Shown: piece after piece, positions 28,863 to 38,871 of the stretch
Layout of the letters: every line of letters starts with the position of its first letter
Numbering within the stretch: the stretch's first letter is position 1
From: Pseudomonadota bacterium
Lineage (GTDB): Bacteria; Pseudomonadota; Gammaproteobacteria; JAKAQQ01
Assembly (NCBI GenBank): GCA_021798795.1
Contig: JAJZBR010000006.1
Location: 1-43,895, forward strand
Reading direction: 5' to 3'
Length of the DNA: 43,895 bases
Notes under the pieces: generated by a model
What the model was told of the DNA's origin: nothing
The model's database searches: none
What the model saw: only the letters and a program-made list of their open reading frames with translations
Translations under genes and position numbers: made by a program

Positions 28863-28908
28863 TATCAGTTGCAGCGATCTACATTTGATTCATCAGGAGG
28901 TAATAAAA

Positions 28909-30537
28909 ATGGCTGGTCCCACTCGACTCAAACGTGACGCAGGCGTCATCGGCCTCTTGTATGCCAGCCTTGGGGCCATCATCGGGTCAGGCTGGCTGTT
29001 TGGAGCGCTCCATGCCTCGCTCCAGGCCGGGCCCTTCAGTATCCTATCCTGGATCGTCGGCGCATCGGTGGTTTTGTTTCTGGCTTTTGTTTTTGCCGAA
29101 TTGTCGACCATGTTCCCGAACTCAGGTGCATTGGTTCACATGACCCATGTGAGTCATGGCGATCTCGTTGGAAAAATCTGGAGCTGGATACTTTTTCTGG
29201 CGTTTGTATCGGTTCCTCCAGTCGAAGTCAGCGCGGTGCTGACGTATGCCAACAACTATCTCCCGGGATTGATTCATGGAAACACTGGACTCCTTACTGG
29301 AAACGGTTTCGTGTATGCAGCCATTCTCCTGGCATTTGTCGTAGCACTTAATTTCCTGGCAGTCCGCTGGGTCATTGCCATCAACAGTGCGGCCACTTGG
29401 TGGAAGGTCGTCATTCCCGTTGCGACGATTGTCATTTTGATGGTTTATTCCTTTCATCCTGGAAACATGTCAGCACATCTTTCGAGCACACCCGTAAGCG
29501 GGATTTTTACCGCAGTGGCAACAGCGGGGATTATCTTTAGTTTTCTAGGTTTCCAGCAGGCGATCGCACTGGCCGGCGAGACACGCAACCCGAGCCGGTA
29601 TATTCCGATTGCCCTGATCGGTTCCGTGTTGATTGCCATGCTGATCTATATCGGATTGCAGGTGGCGTTCATTCTGGCGCTGAAACCCGCGGATATTGCT
29701 CACGGCTGGATGAATCTGCATTTCACCGGGATGTTCAGTCCGCTTGCGGCAATAGCAGTTGCGGTCGGTGCGTTCTGGTGGGCGATCCTTCTCTATGTCG
29801 ATGCAATTATTTCTCCACTGGGGACGGCGTTTATATATGTAACAGCCAGCCCACGCATCATCATGGCCGCAGGAGAGATGGGAAATGCGCCCCGAAAAGT
29901 CATTCAGCTCAACCGCCAGGGGGTGCCTTGGGTGGGGTTGATCGTGACCTATATCGTAGGTGTGTTTTTCTTCTTTCCATTTCCGTCGTGGCAAAAACTG
30001 GTTTCGGCCGTATCACTGATTACCGTATTGTCTTACAGCATCGGTCCGATTATCTTGTTGCATCTGCGCCGTGCATTGCCCGATGCCAAGCGACCCTTCC
30101 GGTTGCGTTTGACAAAGATCATCTCACTGGTTGCCTTCATCGCCGCGAATTGGATCATTTATTGGACTGGTTACGATGTGGTCAAGTGGCTTTTAAGTCT
30201 AGTTGCCCTCTACATCGTGTTCTACCTGGCGTGGTATTTCCTGATCCTCCGTGGTTCGATATCTAAACTGGGCTGGGAACAGGCTTGGTGGCTGATCCCC
30301 TATTTTGCGGGTCTTTGGATCATCAGTTTGTTGGGTCCATCAGGGCTAATGGGTGGCTTGGGTGATTTTGGGTTTTTTACGGGCATGTGGATACTCGCAA
30401 TCTTCAGTGTTGTGATTCTTTTGCTAGCCCTTTATTGCGGGCAGTCGTCCGAAGCTGCGGAACGTTGTGCCCGCGAGATCCAGAATCTGGGTTCGCGAGG
30501 GCTGGATACCACTCAGGAATCCCAGCTGAGCCCCTAA
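28909..30537 (+). CDS. APC superfamily amino acid permease
   Basis: GLLYASLGAIIGSGWLFG, multiple TMs; CAGGAGG RBS then ATG at 28909 (ORF opens at 28885). Confidence 0.9.
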   Translation: MAGPTRLKRDAGVIGLLYASLGAIIGSGWLFGALHASLQAGPFSILSWIVGASVVLFLAFVFAELSTMFPNSGALVHMTHVSHGDLVGKIWSWILFLAFVSVPPVEVSAVLTYANNYLPGLIHGNTGLLTGNGFVYAAILLAFVVALNFLAVRWVIAINSAATWWKVVIPVATIVILMVYSFHPGNMSAHLSSTPVSGIFTAVATAGIIFSFLGFQQAIALAGETRNPSRYIPIALIGSVLIAMLIYIGLQVAFILALKPADIAHGWMNLHFTGMFSPLAAIAVAVGAFWWAILLYVDAIISPLGTAFIYVTASPRIIMAAGEMGNAPRKVIQLNRQGVPWVGLIVTYIVGVFFFFPFPSWQKLVSAVSLITVLSYSIGPIILLHLRRALPDAKRPFRLRLTKIISLVAFIAANWIIYWTGYDVVKWLLSLVALYIVFYLAWYFLILRGSISKLGWEQAWWLIPYFAGLWIISLLGPSGLMGGLGDFGFFTGMWILAIFSVVILLLALYCGQSSEAAERCAREIQNLGSRGLDTTQESQLSP

Positions 30538-30558
30538 TCGGATCGTGACCGTTGTGTG

Positions 30559-30590
30559 GCTTCCCCTGTCCGGAGGGGACATGGGGAAGC
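30559..30590. terminator. Strong hairpin between convergent genes, candidate bidirectional terminator
   Basis: GCTTCCCCTGTCC-ggagg-GGACA(T)GGGGAAGC: 13 bp with one bulged T; no clear U tract. Confidence 0.5.
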
Positions 30591-30601
30591 TCGCGGTTCG
30601 G

Positions 30602-31591
30602 CTAGAGCGGGTTCGGGCACAGGGCCTCAATTTCGGCTTTGAGTTCAGGTGTCATGTGCCGAACCCACTCTAGCGCGGATAAATTTTCAAGAAGCTGGCT
30701 TTTCCGTGAAGCACCGAGGATGACGGACGAGACATGAGGATTGCTGAGGCACCAGGCAATGGCGAGCTGGCTCGGTTTTGCATCCCGATCACGTGCGAGA
30801 GCAAGGAGTTTACGGGAGGCCTCAAGCTCGCGTGCGCCCGATTCGGAATCGAGCTGTGCACCCAGCCACTCGTAGCCGGGCAAGCGTAGTCTGCCCCCCT
30901 CAGCAGAACTCGCTTCTCCGGAGGCGTATTTGCCAGTCAGAACTCCCGATGCCAGTGGAGACCAGGTCGTCAGCCCGAGTCCGAAACTCTGGCACAAGGC
31001 TCGGTATTCTTCCTCGACCCGCTTCCGGACCAAGAGATTGTATTGGGGCTGTTCCATTACAGGTGGCTCGGCTTGTCGCTCCCGGGCAACGCGCAACGCC
31101 GTTTCAATCAACGAGGCAGGCCATTCCGATGTTCCCCAGTAGAGAATTTTTCCTTGCGTGATCAAACGCTGCATGGTCGTAACGATTTCCTCGATCGGCG
31201 TTTCAGGATCCGGTCGGTGGCAAAAAAAGAGATCCAGGTAATCCAACTGGAGACGGGATAAAGATTGGTTACAGGCTTCGATCAGGTGTTTGCGGCTCAA
31301 TCCACGCTGGGTGGGTGCAGGATGCGGGACGGAGCCAAAAAAAACCTTGCTCGAGACACAGAATCGGTCCCTCGGCCATCCAAGCCTTTGCAAGGCACGA
31401 CCCATGAGCCGTTCCGATTCGCCAAGCGCGTAGGATTCTGCGTTGTCAAAGAACGTGACACCTTGCTCGAAGGCGCAGGCCATCATATCCATGGCGGCTG
31501 ACTCGTCAATCTGAGTGGCAAAAGTGACCCAGGATCCCAAAGATAGTGCACTTAGTTTAAGGCCCGACCGGCCCAATGATCGGTATAGCAT
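30602..31591 (-). CDS. Aldo/keto reductase, Kv-channel beta-subunit-like
   Basis: 329 aa; MLYRSLGRSGLKLSALSLGSWVTF, FFDNAESYALGESERLMGRAL, LDYLDLFFCHRPDPETPIEEIV, YWGTSEW. Confidence 0.9.
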   Translation of the reverse strand: MLYRSLGRSGLKLSALSLGSWVTFATQIDESAAMDMMACAFEQGVTFFDNAESYALGESERLMGRALQRLGWPRDRFCVSSKVFFGSVPHPAPTQRGLSRKHLIEACNQSLSRLQLDYLDLFFCHRPDPETPIEEIVTTMQRLITQGKILYWGTSEWPASLIETALRVARERQAEPPVMEQPQYNLLVRKRVEEEYRALCQSFGLGLTTWSPLASGVLTGKYASGEASSAEGGRLRLPGYEWLGAQLDSESGARELEASRKLLALARDRDAKPSQLAIAWCLSNPHVSSVILGASRKSQLLENLSALEWVRHMTPELKAEIEALCPNPL

Positions 31592-31605
31592 CTGTCCTTT
31601 CCCTA

Positions 31606-33555
31606 TCAGTGATCCGGTGATAGCGAGACCCGGATTCCGAATTCGATCGCCCGTTCTGCGGGGATCTCATAAAAGTCGGTTGCCCGCGAGGCATTGCGGG
31701 AAAGGAATGCAAATATCCTACGCGGGATACGGGGCCAAGGCGCGTGCTCCGGGATGATGAGGCTTTCGCGACCGATAAAATACGTAGCCTGGAGCGGGTC
31801 GAACGGCAATCCGTCCTTCAGGGCCCCAGCTGACAATGCAACCGGTATATTTTGGTTTTGCATGAACCCAAAGTGGATAAACGCGCGATAAAAATTCTGG
31901 CCCAAGTTTTCGATCTCGAGACGGTTTTCGCCGTGTACAGTAGGCATATCCTCTGTCACCACCGTGAGAAGAATGATCTGTTCGTGCAGACATTTGAGAT
32001 GGGCCAGCTGTTTGGCGAGTGTGGGTGGAACGCCAAGATTGGGTGCCGTGAAATAGACCGCGGTTCCCGGCACGCGCACCGGTGGTGATTTCTTAAGGTG
32101 GTCAAGAAACAGGTTCCATGGCTCGATATCGGCCCTAAGACGTGTAATGAGCTCTTGACGTCCATTCGACCAGATCAGCATCAGGGTAAAAAGTACGAGA
32201 GATACCAGAAGCGGAAACCAGCCCCCAGCTTCGATCTTCGTGAGTGTACTCAACCAGAATATGGTGTCGATGAGAAGAAAGCCCCCGAGGACTGCGGCAA
32301 TCTTGAGCGGGTGCCACTTCCACTTTTGATAGGCTAAGAGCATCAGGAAGATGGTTGTGATCCACATTAATGTGCTGATCGCGACTCCGTATGCACCTGC
32401 GAGGTTATTGCTGGTTTGAAAAGCAATCACAAGGCCGATGGTGCCGAGCATCAGTAACCAGTTCAATGTCGGGATGTAGATGCGCCCTCGTTTCTCATGC
32501 GAGGTTTGAATGATTTTGAGACGGGGGGTTTGATTCAGGCGGATGGATTGCCCCATCAGGGAGAAACTTCCAGAAATGATCGACTGGGAAGCAATAATGG
32601 TTGCTGCGGTCGCGAGCAAGACCGTTGGAATGAGCGCCCAATGCGGGACCAGTTGGTAAAGAGGCGCATTGATGGCGTTCGGATTGTGAAGCAGCAGTGC
32701 GCCTTGACCGAGGTAGTTGAGAATGAGCCCAGGAAATACGAGGGCAAACCAGGCCAACCGAATCGGGGTGCGGCCAAAATGACCCAGGTCGGCATAAAGC
32801 GCCTCCGCGCCAGTGACTGCAAGAATCACGGCACCGAGGACCAGAAATCCCGCCACCTCATGCCCTATCAAAAACCCGATTCCGATCAATGGGTTTAAGG
32901 AAACGAGGATGAATGGATGATGGATGACTTCAAGCAGGCCTGTCAGAGCAAGGACGAGAAACCAAAAGGCCATGACCGGGCCGAACCAGTTGCTGATGTC
33001 GCCAGTTCCGCGTCGCTGGATGGCAAACAGGAAAATCAAGACAAGGATGGTGATCGGGACAATATAACGGTTCAATGCGGGAGTGATGACACCCAGACCC
33101 TGGATGGCACTGAGAACCGAGATGGCAGGAGTAATCATCCCATCTCCGTAGAGAAGAGTTGCACCCAAAAGGCCCAGAACCAAAAACCAGCGCCTGCGGC
33201 GTTTGAGGCGAGGATGCGGACGCAGGTTCAGGATGTTGAGCAGGGCAAGGAGTGCCAGGATGCCGCCTTCGCCGTGGTTGTCGGCCCGCAAGACGAAAAT
33301 CACATACTTCAAGGTGACCGTTATGGTCAGAGTCCAGAGAATCAGGGACAAGATACCGATCACGTTGGCCGAGAGAATCGGTAAACTCGACTGGCCCGTA
33401 AAGCAGGCTTGCAGAGTGTAAAGGGGGCTGGTACCGATATCTCCATAGACGACACCGAGCGCTCCCAGGCCCAAGAGGGTGAGCGTAGTCCGTGATGCCG
33501 GGGGATCCGGGGTTGGAACCGGTTTGGTCCTGAAAGGACGAGTGGCGTCTACCAA
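31606..33555 (-). CDS. kup: Kup/TrkD-type potassium uptake protein
   Basis: 649 aa; LGALGVVYGDIGTSPLYTL, RADNHGEGGILALLAL, LLYGDGMITPAISVLSAIQGL. Confidence 0.97.
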   Translation of the reverse strand: MVDATRPFRTKPVPTPDPPASRTTLTLLGLGALGVVYGDIGTSPLYTLQACFTGQSSLPILSANVIGILSLILWTLTITVTLKYVIFVLRADNHGEGGILALLALLNILNLRPHPRLKRRRRWFLVLGLLGATLLYGDGMITPAISVLSAIQGLGVITPALNRYIVPITILVLIFLFAIQRRGTGDISNWFGPVMAFWFLVLALTGLLEVIHHPFILVSLNPLIGIGFLIGHEVAGFLVLGAVILAVTGAEALYADLGHFGRTPIRLAWFALVFPGLILNYLGQGALLLHNPNAINAPLYQLVPHWALIPTVLLATAATIIASQSIISGSFSLMGQSIRLNQTPRLKIIQTSHEKRGRIYIPTLNWLLMLGTIGLVIAFQTSNNLAGAYGVAISTLMWITTIFLMLLAYQKWKWHPLKIAAVLGGFLLIDTIFWLSTLTKIEAGGWFPLLVSLVLFTLMLIWSNGRQELITRLRADIEPWNLFLDHLKKSPPVRVPGTAVYFTAPNLGVPPTLAKQLAHLKCLHEQIILLTVVTEDMPTVHGENRLEIENLGQNFYRAFIHFGFMQNQNIPVALSAGALKDGLPFDPLQATYFIGRESLIIPEHAPWPRIPRRIFAFLSRNASRATDFYEIPAERAIEFGIRVSLSPDH

Positions 33556-33755
33556 GGTTTCAGTATCCCGATTCGTTGGTTATAGTGGATGGGGCGGGCA
33601 CCCATCCGGTCATTATAGTCTGGAGCCCGCGATCCGTTTCTGCTTAGGCCGCGGTATGCTGATGAAGATACTCCAACCGTCTGCTCTGGCGTGGGCGGGT
33701 AGCCGGATACTGAAGCGAAAGACCCGATTGATGCATTCTCTGGAGCGCGAATAAT

Positions 33756-35771
33756 GTGATCTTCAACCCAGTTCTACTAAGTCTGACCGTCCTTCTCGTG
33801 GTTGCCGTGACGCTCTCGGCGCTTTTCCGTCGCCTGACTCTGCCACTCATTCCGGCCTACATTCTCGCGGGCATTCTGCTCGGACCCTACGGGCTTGCGT
33901 GGCTGGCTGATACCGCAGACGTCCGAGTCTTCGCGCGGTGGGGTGTGATCTTGTTGCTTTTCACGCTGGGATTGGAGTTCTCGCCCGCCCGGCTCCGAGA
34001 GATCCGGAAAAATAGCCTGCATCTTGCACTTGTTCTGATCAGCATTCAAGCCGGAATGGGGTGCCTCGTGATCCGGGCGCTGGGATGGCCTTGGCCTCTC
34101 GCGATGTTTATGGGGCTCATCCTCTCACTTTCTTCAACGGTATTGGTCGCCCGTCAGTTGTCTGAACAGGGTGAGCTCACATTGCCGCATGGCCGGTTGA
34201 CTCTGGCTTTGTCTCTTCTTCAGGATCTTCTGGCTGTTCCGCTCTTCATGTTGGCTCCTGTTTGGTTGAGTCACCAGGGATCCACAAAGTCATGGAGCAG
34301 CTTCATCTGGATTCTGACACGCGGGACGTTGGTAGTCGTGTTGCTTTGGATTGTTGGGAGGAGGGTGGTGGAACGCCTGTTTCGAGAGGTGGCGAAGCGA
34401 AAAGCAGCCGAGCTCTTTACACTGTCTGTCCTGCTCGTCACCGTCACCGCTGCCATGGTGACCCAGTCGCTCGGAATGTCTGCTGTGCTCGGGGCATTTC
34501 TTGCAGGGATGATTTTGGGCGGCACCGAGTTCCGGCACCAGGTTGAAGCGGATATCCGACCGTTCCGGGATGTTCTTTTGGGGTTGTTTTTCGTGTCGAT
34601 TGGAATGCTTTTTCACCCTGGGATCCTGACACGTTACGGGTGGCTCATCGCTGGTGGGATTATTCTCATACTGGTCATCAAGATAGCCACAACAGCTGTT
34701 GTCAGCCGGGTCATGGGACGCGATCGAGAAACGTCCTGGCGGGCAGCTTTTGTGCTGTCTCCGGTTGGAGAGTTTGGGCTTGCCCTCATGGCGATCGTGC
34801 CGCTTTCGGTGTGGCCGGATCGGCGCGATGGCGAAATTGTTCTGGGCATGATCATCGGAAGTCTTCTTGCAGGAGCAGTTCTGATTCGGTTCAACCGGTC
34901 TTTGTTCCACCGGGTTCCTTCACGATCGGCTTCGGGATTCAGCCAGTCATCCGAATCGATTATGCCACCCACTCCAACGGTTTCTCGTGACCACGTCATT
35001 CTTTGCGGATATGGGCGAGTGGGGCAAAATCTGGCCCGGTTTCTGGAGCAGAATAGCATTCCTTTTGTTGCGCTCGACCTGGATCCGGCCAGGGTTCGCG
35101 CCGCTCATCAGGCGGGCGATCCAGTATATTTCGGGGACGCCACGGATCTTGCGCTCTTGGAAAGTGTTGGGCTCATGTATGCACGTGCGCTCGTGATCGC
35201 CTATCAGGATGTAAATGTGAGCTCACAAATTCTGGCTCGTGTCCGGCCGGTTCGTGCGGATATGCCGATATTGGTACGGACGCTGGATGACGTGCATCTC
35301 ACCGAATTGCAGCGTTTGGGAGCCACCGAGGTTGTTCCTGAAACCCTCGAAGCAAGTCTGATGCTGGCTGCCACACTGCTCCATGTTCTGGATGTACCCG
35401 TCAGCCGGATTTTTCGCCAGATCCAGCAGGTTCGCGCCGCTCGCTATTCTCTTCTGCGCTCGGTTTTCAGAAGTGGAGAAGCGCCCACACGCTCCGCTGT
35501 GCACGCATTCCGAGAAGAACTTCGCAATATCACGTTGAGCTCCGATGCAGCATCGATTGGGCAGACACTTGAAGAAACGGCACTTCGAGAGTATGGGTGT
35601 GCCGTTACGGCACTCAGGCGCGATGGGATCGTCGGGAAACGGCCATCCCCCGGGACAGAGTTACGATCAGGCGATACGCTGGTTCTCTATGGAACACCCG
35701 AAGATCTGGATCAGGCAGAAAATCGGTTGATCGAGGGGTATACCCAAACCTCCTCGTCACCGCGAAGTTGA
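33756..35771 (+). CDS. CPA2-family K+/H+ antiporter with RCK_N and RCK_C domains (Kef/YbaL-like)
   Basis: 671 aa; GTG start; Na/H exchanger-like membrane domain; HVILCGYGRVGQNLARFLEQNSIPFVALDLDP RCK_N; C-terminal RCK_C-like region. Confidence 0.93.
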   Translation: MIFNPVLLSLTVLLVVAVTLSALFRRLTLPLIPAYILAGILLGPYGLAWLADTADVRVFARWGVILLLFTLGLEFSPARLREIRKNSLHLALVLISIQAGMGCLVIRALGWPWPLAMFMGLILSLSSTVLVARQLSEQGELTLPHGRLTLALSLLQDLLAVPLFMLAPVWLSHQGSTKSWSSFIWILTRGTLVVVLLWIVGRRVVERLFREVAKRKAAELFTLSVLLVTVTAAMVTQSLGMSAVLGAFLAGMILGGTEFRHQVEADIRPFRDVLLGLFFVSIGMLFHPGILTRYGWLIAGGIILILVIKIATTAVVSRVMGRDRETSWRAAFVLSPVGEFGLALMAIVPLSVWPDRRDGEIVLGMIIGSLLAGAVLIRFNRSLFHRVPSRSASGFSQSSESIMPPTPTVSRDHVILCGYGRVGQNLARFLEQNSIPFVALDLDPARVRAAHQAGDPVYFGDATDLALLESVGLMYARALVIAYQDVNVSSQILARVRPVRADMPILVRTLDDVHLTELQRLGATEVVPETLEASLMLAATLLHVLDVPVSRIFRQIQQVRAARYSLLRSVFRSGEAPTRSAVHAFREELRNITLSSDAASIGQTLEETALREYGCAVTALRRDGIVGKRPSPGTELRSGDTLVLYGTPEDLDQAENRLIEGYTQTSSSPRS

Positions 35772-35800
35772 TTGGTCGAGCGTATGGATCAGGTGATTCT

Positions 35801-36655
35801 TCACGGGCTTTTTTGACCCGTTTGAGGTGATCCGGGCAGGCTCAGATCAATTTTCCCTATATTGACTTTGAGACGAATGCTGTAACGACCCGGTCCGCTA
35901 TAACGATAGTTGCCACCGAGAAGTCGTGTGGTTGCTGCGCCTGAGCCATGGGCATTGGGTATTCCATTGAGTGTGAGGGTTCCGATATTCGTATCCAGCG
36001 CAATGCGACGGATCGATGTCAGATCGCTTTGAACATGAATCGATCCTACGTTCGTATGTGCCAGGATGGAACGTCGGGCTCCGCTGATGGATATGGGGCC
36101 TACATTGTCGTACACCCGGATGCTCGCACGCGCGTCTTTGATGACAACCGGTCCAACATTGCTGTGTGCGATGATTGTGCCCCCTGTATCTTGGATCCTG
36201 ATCCTGCCAACATTGTTTCTGATCTTCAGGGATAGATCTTCCGGTGCATCGATTGTCCACTCGACTTTGATATGTTTGAGGGAACGATCGTGAGGCAAGT
36301 GAAGCGCAATCATCAGAACGTGCCCTTTTTCATGATTGATGCGTATGGACGCGCTCCGAACGCTTTTCTCGAAGTCCTGCGTGCAGCAGGAAAAAAAGTC
36401 GAAGAAATAGTCGCCATGGTTATTGCTGGGCTTGATCAGCGCATGAATCTGGATCGTCCGGCCGGACGATCCTTGGAAAATGACGGCTCCAACACGATTC
36501 TTGAGTTGCAGAGTCTGGATGCCCGGAGGAGTTGGGATGACACGATTCAGTTTCAGTACATTCGGCGCAGAAGTGGCGCCCTGGGCGGTTGCGAGTGCCA
36601 GTGCTCCTGCAAGACAAGCGAATGATGCGCGGGAAATAAGTTGTCTGACGTTCAT
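35801..36655 (-). CDS. DUF4097-like putative exported adhesin
   Basis: 284 aa; signal peptide; repeated short beta units (NNVGRIRIQDTGGTIIAHSNVGPVVIKDARASIRVYDNVGPISI...HTNVGSIHV). Confidence 0.65.
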   Translation of the reverse strand: MNVRQLISRASFACLAGALALATAQGATSAPNVLKLNRVIPTPPGIQTLQLKNRVGAVIFQGSSGRTIQIHALIKPSNNHGDYFFDFFSCCTQDFEKSVRSASIRINHEKGHVLMIALHLPHDRSLKHIKVEWTIDAPEDLSLKIRNNVGRIRIQDTGGTIIAHSNVGPVVIKDARASIRVYDNVGPISISGARRSILAHTNVGSIHVQSDLTSIRRIALDTNIGTLTLNGIPNAHGSGAATTRLLGGNYRYSGPGRYSIRLKVNIGKIDLSLPGSPQTGQKSP

Positions 36656-36701
36656 TTCTCGTTCCTCAGGTTGGATCAGGAAAGGGTTACATCAATCTTT
36701 T

Positions 36702-37583
36702 TCAGCGGCTTGATTCGGAGCGGTGTCTAAAATAAATGGCCCCTGCGATGAATGCAAGTCCAACAAGCCCGCCCAGCCAGAACTCGGCATGAGCTGGCAA
36801 ATGGGTTAGTTCAAGCCAGCGCCTAGTCATGGACACCTCGTGCCCTCTAACAAGCGAGAACATCTGACCCAAGGGTGAGAACAAGTGCCCGAGCCACCTC
36901 GAGAAGAGGTGCGTTCCTAAGAGCAGAGGTTCCAGAATGATGATGACCACCGGAACCCCTAACGCCATGAAAAATGGACTCCGTCTCCTCCACTGATTGG
37001 TCCATGCAGAACAGAGCAGCATCCAGGCAAAAAGCGGGAAGATCCAAAGTGGCAGAAGTATGAATGCAACCGCGAGGTAAAACCAGACTGAAACCAGTGG
37101 TCCGAACGCCCAGAAACTTCCCCAGAAGTGATGCCCCAGGAAACTGGTAGCGAGGCTGAGGAGGAAAAGCAATAAAATCCCCGTTACGATCAGGCAGACC
37201 CAGGCGATGAGCGGCACGACAATGAGGCCAGCGAAGACTTTGCTGGCCACAGTCGCCGTATCCGAAACCGGGAGGGACTTCCAGAACACATAACTTCGGT
37301 CCATCCGATCATCGTGAAGCGTATGCAGGAAATAGACTGTGAGTCGGAGCAGGAGGATCGTCCCGAAGATGCTGGCAAGGGCCAAAAACACGATGCCACC
37401 ACCTGGATGGGTGATCTGGGGCTGTACCCGTATCGAAAACGCCTTCGAGAAAAATCCGACCAGCGTGAGCCCCGCTAATCCGCAGACGATGAGCAGGCCG
37501 GATAGGATGAGCCAAGTTCGGATGAACCACCGACGCTCCCAAAGCTCACGTCGCACGAGTGCAGCAAACCGGTAAGCATTCAT
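36702..37583 (-). CDS. ABC transporter permease (ABC-2-like)
   Basis: 293 aa, six or more hydrophobic segments; ATGA overlap with the upstream ATPase gene. Confidence 0.8.
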   Translation of the reverse strand: MNAYRFAALVRRELWERRWFIRTWLILSGLLIVCGLAGLTLVGFFSKAFSIRVQPQITHPGGGIVFLALASIFGTILLLRLTVYFLHTLHDDRMDRSYVFWKSLPVSDTATVASKVFAGLIVVPLIAWVCLIVTGILLLFLLSLATSFLGHHFWGSFWAFGPLVSVWFYLAVAFILLPLWIFPLFAWMLLCSAWTNQWRRRSPFFMALGVPVVIIILEPLLLGTHLFSRWLGHLFSPLGQMFSLVRGHEVSMTRRWLELTHLPAHAEFWLGGLVGLAFIAGAIYFRHRSESSR

Positions 37584-38437
37584 GAGGGTTTCCTCTGGGT
37601 AGCAGCTTCAAAAATATCGCTCAAGTTGGGCTGGTGGATTTCGCCATATGGCAGGAGATCCTGTTTCGATCGACCTTCAAAGAGAAAGACGGTCCTGCCC
37701 AATGCTTCCTGTTCCTTGATTGGGCCCTGTGCGCGTAAGGCATCTGCACGTCCTGGGAATGCCCAAACGCTTTGGTAGCGCTCCATAACAGATTCCATGG
37801 ACTGATTGAGCACGATCCCCCCGTGGTTGATCAGGATCAAGTGACTGAGCAGATGTTCGACCTCCGGTATCAAATGGGTCGCAATGATCAAAGTCCGTCT
37901 CCCATCGCAATAGTCATCGATAATCTGCTTCCAGAATAACTTGCGTCTGGTCACATCGAGTCCGAGAGTGGGTTCGTCCAGGATTAACAGTCGGCTGTCT
38001 ATCGCCAATACCAAGGCCAGGTGCAACTGAACCAGCATGCCTTTTGACAGTTTGTAAAGTTTCGTCGCGCCCTTGATTTCGGTCTGATTCAGGAATCGCT
38101 CCGCCTCGTTATAAGAAAATCGTGGATGGATGCTGCGCATGAACCGAAGGAGCTGATCGACGCTCAACCAGAGCGGGAGGCTGAGCTGATCGGGTATGTA
38201 GGTTACGTTCTCCATCAGCAGGTGGCGTGAGCGTCTGGGGTCTTGTCCGAGGGTTCTACAGCGTCCTTCGTAGGCAAGCAGGCCCAGAATGCACTGGATG
38301 AGTGTGGACTTCCCGGCTCCGTTTGGACCGAGAAGCCCTACAATCGCGCCTTCCTCGACCGTGAAGGAGACCTGATCCAGAACAAGCTGATTTTTGTATC
38401 GTTTGGTCAGCCTTTCGGCTTCAACGAGAGAAGACAT
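37580..38437 (-). CDS. ABC transporter ATP-binding protein
   Basis: 285 aa; GLLGPNGAGKSTLIQCILGL Walker A; KLSKGMLVQLHLALVLAIDSRLLILDEPTLGLD. Confidence 0.96.
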   Translation of the reverse strand: MSSLVEAERLTKRYKNQLVLDQVSFTVEEGAIVGLLGPNGAGKSTLIQCILGLLAYEGRCRTLGQDPRRSRHLLMENVTYIPDQLSLPLWLSVDQLLRFMRSIHPRFSYNEAERFLNQTEIKGATKLYKLSKGMLVQLHLALVLAIDSRLLILDEPTLGLDVTRRKLFWKQIIDDYCDGRRTLIIATHLIPEVEHLLSHLILINHGGIVLNQSMESVMERYQSVWAFPGRADALRAQGPIKEQEALGRTVFLFEGRSKQDLLPYGEIHQPNLSDIFEAATQRKPS

Positions 38438-38442
38438 ATCGG

Positions 38443-38820
38443 TTACTCCGGTCGTGAGTTGGATTTAAGGCTGTCTAAAAGTGCCTGGGCATCCAGCCCA
38501 AGACGTTCAATGGTTTGAATAAGGGCTGGCCAGTCGTGTTCGAGAAACCGGCGTCGTTCATGTTCGAGCAGTCGCTCGCGCCCGCCACGTGCCAGGTACA
38601 TGCCTAATCCCCTGCGTTTCTCGATTACGCCCTCATCAACGAGACCTTGATAGGATTTGAGCACAGTCAGGGGATTCAACTGAAAATCAGCGGCCATATT
38701 CCGGACGGAAGGCAAGGGATCACCTTCTTTCACGCCTTGACCGAGAATCATTGCAGCCAGACGATCCCGCAGCTGCCGGTAAATCGGTTCGCGATCATCC
38801 CATATCGGTTGCTGTGTCAT
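38443..38820 (-). CDS. GntR-family (YtrA-like) transcriptional regulator
   Basis: 125 aa; EPIYRQLRDRLAAMILGQGVKEGDPLPSVRNMAADFQLNPLTVLKSYQGLVDEGVIEKRRGLGMYL. Confidence 0.93.
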   Translation of the reverse strand: MTQQPIWDDREPIYRQLRDRLAAMILGQGVKEGDPLPSVRNMAADFQLNPLTVLKSYQGLVDEGVIEKRRGLGMYLARGGRERLLEHERRRFLEHDWPALIQTIERLGLDAQALLDSLKSNSRPE

Positions 38821-38871
38821 AGTCAGTCTCGTCAGGTGGGTATAGGTAGATGAGGTGGATCCGTGCCTGAC

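Noticed and set aside
33556-33755. Possible second riboswitch between kup and the Kef-type gene
   Set aside because: No convincing nested stems found by eye; treated as an ordinary divergent promoter region.
34290-34910. 206-aa minus-strand ORF
   Set aside because: Antisense to the Kef-type antiporter; low-complexity hydrophilic composition.
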